Shown here piece by piece: positions 7,458-10,675 of a stretch of 10,675 bases of DNA (the first letter of the stretch is position 1; every line of letters starts with the position of its first letter). The position numbers were made by a program, and so were the translations under genes. The DNA is from Bacillota bacterium (GTDB lineage: Bacteria; Bacillota; Clostridia; Acetivibrionales; JAFADI01), in assembly GCA_023424965.1 (NCBI GenBank), contig JAFADI010000124.1, positions 1 through 10,675 of the forward strand. Direction: 5' to 3'. The notes below the pieces were generated by a model. It saw only the letters and a program-made list of their open reading frames with translations. It was not told the origin of the DNA and searched no databases.

Positions 7458-7522
7458 CCCAGCCTGTTGAAAACCGTATGTTAACTCCCTTTTCACTTCC
7501 CGTCACTTCATAATCCTGTCGG

Positions 7523-7541
7523 GAAGTTGAGGACTGTCCCC
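7523..7541. repeat. Third copy of the element's terminal 19-mer
   Basis: GAAGTTGAGGACTGTCCCC is identical to the right end of the inverted-repeat element (7397-7415) and in the same orientation. Its last base is the first base, on the plus strand, of the kinase stop codon. An additional 8-bp inverted repeat, ACTTCCCG (7495-7502) with CGGGAAGT (7520-7527), overlaps it. It could mark a solo end or a second, degraded element spanning 7416-7541. The rest of 7416-7540 holds the terminator and nothing else I can support. Confidence 0.75.
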
Positions 7542-8569
7542 TACACCACCGCTACCTCTTCCAGCTTGCGTTTGGGAAAAGCATTGATCATACCACAGAC
7601 CTCTTGGATGCTTTTCATGCCGTCTATGGCGTTTGCACTGCCCAGGTTGCAGGCAGCAGCCGCATTTCCCACCTCCAGGGCATATTCCAGCTCCCAGCCC
7701 TTATAGATGGCATACAGTATTCCCGCGCAAAATGCATCGCCGGCTCCTACCGTTCCCTTGATATAGCCTTCCGGCAGCTCCAGGGACGGTTTATAATGGA
7801 AGTGTCCGGCTTTATCCATTCCAACACTTATTCCTGGGCTGTGGATTACCACCAGATCCTGCACACCCATTTCAAAAAGCCTGCGGCAAATCCTCTCCAT
7901 ATTTCCAAGGGACACCTTTTCCCCTTCCCTTGCAGATATTCCCGTAGTCATGGAGGCCTCCACCTCATTGATTATGCAGTAGTTGCTATACTTGAGGCTC
8001 GGGGGAACAATGCGGGAAAACCTTTCACTGTTTTCGCTGACCACATCGATGGACGTTTTGATGCCGTGCTTCTGGGCTTCGGCCAGCGTCCTGGCCATCA
8101 CCGTACCGTATTCCTCATCGGCCATATCCATGGTATCCATCAGCAAGGCATACCCCACATGGAGAATTTCCGCCCGTATCCGTGAAAAATCGAAGTGGGG
8201 GAAATCAAGAAGCGAGTTTGAACCCCTGTGGTGGAAAAAGGTCCTCTCTCCCGTGGAGCGGACTGTCATTACATCGGTAAAGGAGGTTATACACTCCTCC
8301 CTGTAGATAAGGTCGGTATTTATATGATATCTTTGGAGGGTATCCAGGACATAGTCTCCCTCCTTATCCTTCCCCAGGACGCCTATAACCTGCAGCTCCA
8401 GCTCCCTGTCCATAACCGCAAGGTCCACCAGGCAGTTCAGCGGCGCTCCGCCACATGCCGGCTCCACGGATAAGATGGTCGAAAGATTGCCAGGTTTGGG
8501 ATAGCTGTCTATCAGCTTGACATAGTCAAAAGTAATGCTGCCTCCAGAGGCAATTCCTTTACGCTTCAT
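7541..8569 (-). CDS. PfkB-family carbohydrate kinase
   Basis: This 342-residue cytoplasmic kinase of the ribokinase/PfkB fold transfers phosphate from ATP to a sugar or sugar derivative. The N-terminal substrate region has GGSITFD (9-15) and the typical GGAPLNCLVDLA stretch (40-51). NEVEAS (201-206) is the usual mid-protein metal/phosphate motif. The C-terminal signature GTVGAGDAFCAGIL (272-285) contains the anion hole and the catalytic Asp278. Length is normal for the family. The ATG at 8569 overlaps the end of araB by 11 bp and is preceded by GAGGAGG; a TTG start at 8584 would place that Shine-Dalgarno sequence inside the gene and is less likely. The close coupling with ribulokinase suggests both kinases serve one pathway. 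Substrates such as fructose, ribose, 2-keto-3-deoxygluconate or a ketose phosphate cannot be separated by eye. Confidence 0.94.
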   Translation of the reverse strand: MKRKGIASGGSITFDYVKLIDSYPKPGNLSTILSVEPACGGAPLNCLVDLAVMDRELELQVIGVLGKDKEGDYVLDTLQRYHINTDLIYREECITSFTDVMTVRSTGERTFFHHRGSNSLLDFPHFDFSRIRAEILHVGYALLMDTMDMADEEYGTVMARTLAEAQKHGIKTSIDVVSENSERFSRIVPPSLKYSNYCIINEVEASMTTGISAREGEKVSLGNMERICRRLFEMGVQDLVVIHSPGISVGMDKAGHFHYKPSLELPEGYIKGTVGAGDAFCAGILYAIYKGWELEYALEVGNAAAACNLGSANAIDGMKSIQEVCGMINAFPKRKLEEVAVV

Positions 8570-10259
8570 GATTTTCCTCCTCAAACAAATTTGTATGCTG
8601 TCCGTCCACGTAATTGCAAAGCTCCAGATATTTCATGTAAAGCTTGTTGTACTTTTTCACCATTTCTTCCCGGGGCTCATGCACCGACATAAAACCGTCG
8701 CACAGGGCTTCCTGGGCCTCGGGAATGGTGGCAAACATACCGGCGGCCACTGCGGCATAAATGGCCGCACCCTTTGCACAGGCCTGTTTTGACCCGGAAA
8801 CCTTGATGGTCCTGCCTAATATGTCCGCCATCAGCTGCATGATAAAGGGCGACTTCCGCGCAATCCCCCCCACCGTAATAATGTGGTCGATGGTAAAACC
8901 AGCGGAGACGAAACCGTCCAATATCCTGCGGGAACCGAAGACGGTGGCCAGGGCAAGGGCCTTATACATTTTCGGCGCATCGGTCCCCAGGTGCAATCCG
9001 CACAGGGCGCTCTTCACGTGTTCGTTGACCCCGGGATAGCGGCGTCCGTTGAACCAGTCCAGGGCAATGATATCTGCATCCTCTTCGCAGAATTCCATAT
9101 CCTTCTCCAGTTCCGGGATGAGCCTCAAAGACATCTCCTCCGCCAGTTCCCATTTCTGTTTCTCCGTGATTACCCCGGAGGAAGGCAACAAATTCCGGAG
9201 AGGCCACAGCAGCAGCTCCTTAAACCAGGTATATACGTCCCCGAAAGCCGCCTGGCCGGCTTCGATGCCTGTAAAACCCGGAACAATGGAGTTCTCCGCC
9301 TGTCCGCAGATCTCCTTGAGTTCTTTCCCCTTGAGCTTGCCGTACTCCTCAATCAGCATGTCCACCGTGGAGGTTCCCACTACCTTTACCAGCACATGGG
9401 GCTTAATACCGGCTCCTACGGCGCCCGCATGGGCATCGAAGGAGCTGCCTCCCACAAGGGCGGAGCCATTGATGCCCAGTTTTTCCGCCCACTCCCGTCC
9501 AATGGTTCCAACACGGATATCCGCCGTTGCCGGAGGTCCTCCGTACCGCATTGCCACTTCACCCAGGTGAGGGTCTAGCGTATTCAGGCAGTCAACAGAA
9601 GGCAGTCCACCGAATTCGCTGTGCCACAGCGCCTTGTGGCCTGCGGCACAGGCAGAACGGTACAGCTTCATGGGGTCGGTATTCCCCGTCAGCAGGGCGG
9701 GAATCCAATCGCAGTGCTCCACCCAGGACCAGGCCTCTCTTCTGACGTCCGGGTCCGTCCTGGCGGTGTGGAGGATTTTTGCCCAGAACCACTCCGAGGA
9801 ATAGATACCTTGAAATTTCGTGTAGTCCTGGTCCTTCCACCGGGAAAACACCCGGTTGATCTCTTCCGCTTCCTCAATTGCCGTATGGTCTTTCCATAAG
9901 TGGAACATGGCATTGGGATTTTCCTCAAAGCCCTTCAACAGAGCCAGCGGAATACCCTCCTGGTTTACAGGGCAGGGTGTTGACCCCGTCGTATCCACGG
10001 CAATGCCTTTGATGTATTTTCCCACATCAGGCCCTGCTGCTTTTAACGCCCCGCGCACACAGGCCTCCAGTGCTTCCATATAATCAAGGGGATGCTGCCG
10101 GTACCGGTTCCTGGCCCTGTCGCAGTATTTCCCCTCCATCCAGCGGGGATATTGGCATTGATCCTCGCCTATGACCCGGCCGTCCGCCGCATCCACTACC
10201 ACCGCTCTGGCCGAATCACTTCCAAAGTCCACTCCGGTCACGAAATTGTCTTTTATCAT
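8559..10259 (-). CDS. araB: Ribulokinase (FGGY family)
   Basis: This 566-residue kinase phosphorylates L-ribulose, and in known members also D-ribulose and some pentitols, to the 5-phosphate using ATP. From memory it follows E. coli AraB motif by motif: VDFGSDSARAVVVD (10-23), DTTGSTPCPV (89-98), ENPNAMFHLWKDHTAIEEAEEI (113-134), GIYSSEWFWAKILH (151-164), AGHKALWH (206-213), the catalytic Asp275 in GGSSFDAHAGAVGAG, VGTSTVDML, CGQAENSIVPGFTGIEAGQ, LDWFNGRR and GGIARKSPFIMQ. The length equals that of E. coli AraB. The ATG at 10259 has AGGTG 7 bp upstream and GGAAAG closer, a modest site. It lies 75 bp after the dehydrogenase gene, with which it probably shares a transcript. No isomerase (AraA) or epimerase (AraD) gene is in view, so the physiological substrate may come from polyol oxidation rather than from arabinose. 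Confidence 0.95.
   Translation of the reverse strand: MIKDNFVTGVDFGSDSARAVVVDAADGRVIGEDQCQYPRWMEGKYCDRARNRYRQHPLDYMEALEACVRGALKAAGPDVGKYIKGIAVDTTGSTPCPVNQEGIPLALLKGFEENPNAMFHLWKDHTAIEEAEEINRVFSRWKDQDYTKFQGIYSSEWFWAKILHTARTDPDVRREAWSWVEHCDWIPALLTGNTDPMKLYRSACAAGHKALWHSEFGGLPSVDCLNTLDPHLGEVAMRYGGPPATADIRVGTIGREWAEKLGINGSALVGGSSFDAHAGAVGAGIKPHVLVKVVGTSTVDMLIEEYGKLKGKELKEICGQAENSIVPGFTGIEAGQAAFGDVYTWFKELLLWPLRNLLPSSGVITEKQKWELAEEMSLRLIPELEKDMEFCEEDADIIALDWFNGRRYPGVNEHVKSALCGLHLGTDAPKMYKALALATVFGSRRILDGFVSAGFTIDHIITVGGIARKSPFIMQLMADILGRTIKVSGSKQACAKGAAIYAAVAAGMFATIPEAQEALCDGFMSVHEPREEMVKKYNKLYMKYLELCNYVDGQHTNLFEEENHEA
8576..8582 (-). promoter_or_regulatory. Ribosome binding site embedded in the 3' end of araB
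   Basis: GAGGAGG on the minus strand lies 6 bp before the ATG at 8569 and encodes Glu-Glu near the AraB C-terminus. It decides the kinase start and fits translational coupling of the two enzymes. Confidence 0.8.
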
Positions 10260-10334
10260 CTTTCCACACCTATGCTGTTATTTGTTTGAAGTATTCTACA
10301 CCGGCGGTAAAATACCTTCCGCAAATATATTTTT

Positions 10335-10675
10335 TTAGCTGGCCAATAATGGAAGAGAGGACGTTCTTTTCATTTTTTCCGCCCTTTCAAAGACCTCCTC
10401 AAGCCCGCGCCCGCCGCTCAACATGCCATAGAACTCGACAATGCTTCCAAACAGGGGGCTGGAAGAGTCGATACCGCAAAACTCTTCTACCGTTTCCTCT
10501 ATTCCTCTGTCCCTTAACACGCTTTGCACCTTAAGCGCCATTTCATCACCGGCGGGTGCAAATAAAAATCCCGCCGCGATTCCCAATGAAATATATACCG
10601 GCATGATCCCGTGCTTCAGGCATAAGGTGCTGGAGCCCACCAGCCGGTCATTTCCCGACAGCTTCCTCACCGGGT
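10335..10675 (-). CDS. Mannitol-dehydrogenase-family C-terminal domain (partial, cut by right edge)
   Basis: About 113 C-terminal residues of an NAD-dependent polyol dehydrogenase are present; the 5' part lies beyond the right edge. The reading frame is open at the edge and starts with a probable (D)PVRKLSGNDRLVGS. That segment matches the conserved DP-I/L-RKL...DRL motif of MtlD-type mannitol-1-phosphate 5-dehydrogenases and their relatives. The following helices also fit the family C-terminal domain: LGIAAGFLF, then IEETVEEFCGIDSSSPLFGSI, comparable to the end of E. coli MtlD. A GTG at 10670 could be read as a start but lies inside this motif and is an internal Val. The product could oxidise mannitol-1-phosphate, a free hexitol or pentitol, or an aldonate. 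The missing N-terminal NAD-binding part prevents a choice. Confidence 0.85.
   Translation of the reverse strand, partial: PVRKLSGNDRLVGSSTLCLKHGIMPVYISLGIAAGFLFAPAGDEMALKVQSVLRDRGIEETVEEFCGIDSSSPLFGSIVEFYGMLSGGRGLEEVFERAEKMKRTSSLPLLAS

Noticed and set aside
7260..7496. Minus-strand open frame of 78 codons across the right arm of the repeat element and the terminator
   Set aside because: It begins with GTG without a convincing ribosome binding site, runs through the terminator hairpin and the terminal repeat, and shows no domain. It may be a fortuitous frame.
10260..10334. Small inverted repeats (GGTA/TACC, GCGG/CCGC) between the dehydrogenase and araB genes
   Set aside because: The stems are only 4 bp and there is no T tail. 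The gap is too short and weakly structured to call a terminator.
1..10675. Search by eye for CRISPR arrays, tRNA or rRNA genes, riboswitches and toxin or defence genes
   Set aside because: No regularly spaced repeats, RNA gene signatures or defence-type proteins were seen. The window is almost filled by the sugar-locus genes listed.

Overview
The window looks like DNA from a Gram-positive Clostridia/Bacilli-type bacterium. Base composition is moderate, ribosome binding sites are strong (GGAGG type), and the sugar-binding protein is a lipoprotein. The ABC sugar transporter has no ATPase of its own and sits beside a YesM/YesN-type two-component system, an arrangement common in Firmicutes. I cannot name the species. 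All genes lie on the minus strand, so transcription runs from position 10675 towards 1. The long open frames seen on the plus strand look like shadows.

In transcription order, the first block (10675 to 7541) is catabolic. It holds the C-terminal end of a mannitol-type polyol dehydrogenase, a ribulokinase of the AraB type, and a PfkB-family sugar kinase whose start overlaps the end of araB. A likely intrinsic terminator follows at 7423-7457. Next comes a gene-free stretch of about 490 bp (7051-7540). It contains a 257-bp imperfect inverted-repeat element (7159-7415), a third copy of its terminal 19-mer touching the pfkB-family stop codon, and a candidate promoter for the next gene. That gene (7050-5698) encodes an FAD-dependent oxidoreductase of the FAD_oxidored (PF12831) type.

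The last block (5550 to 1) is a transport and sensing operon with its own promoter. It encodes a lipoprotein solute-binding protein, two MalF/MalG-type permeases, a membrane sensor histidine kinase, and a response regulator cut by the left window edge. A perfect 11-bp hairpin sits between the binding-protein gene and the permease genes. Such hairpins often make the binding protein more abundant than the permeases.

Together this reads as an uptake, sensing and breakdown locus for a polyol, pentose or glycoside. The two-component system probably senses the substrate and activates the binding-protein promoter. In front of the promoters for both the oxidoreductase and the binding protein I see the same paired CAAG direct repeats (10-11 bp apart) and the shared core CAAGAATGT. 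These suggest that one regulator, perhaps the encoded response regulator, controls both units. The substrate cannot be fixed from sequence alone. AraB without AraA or AraD nearby, beside a polyol dehydrogenase, points to a pentitol-to-ketopentose route rather than classic L-arabinose breakdown. Nothing here is clearly a new defence or mobile system; the points of most interest are the shared operator, the inverted-repeat element and the unusual enzyme set.
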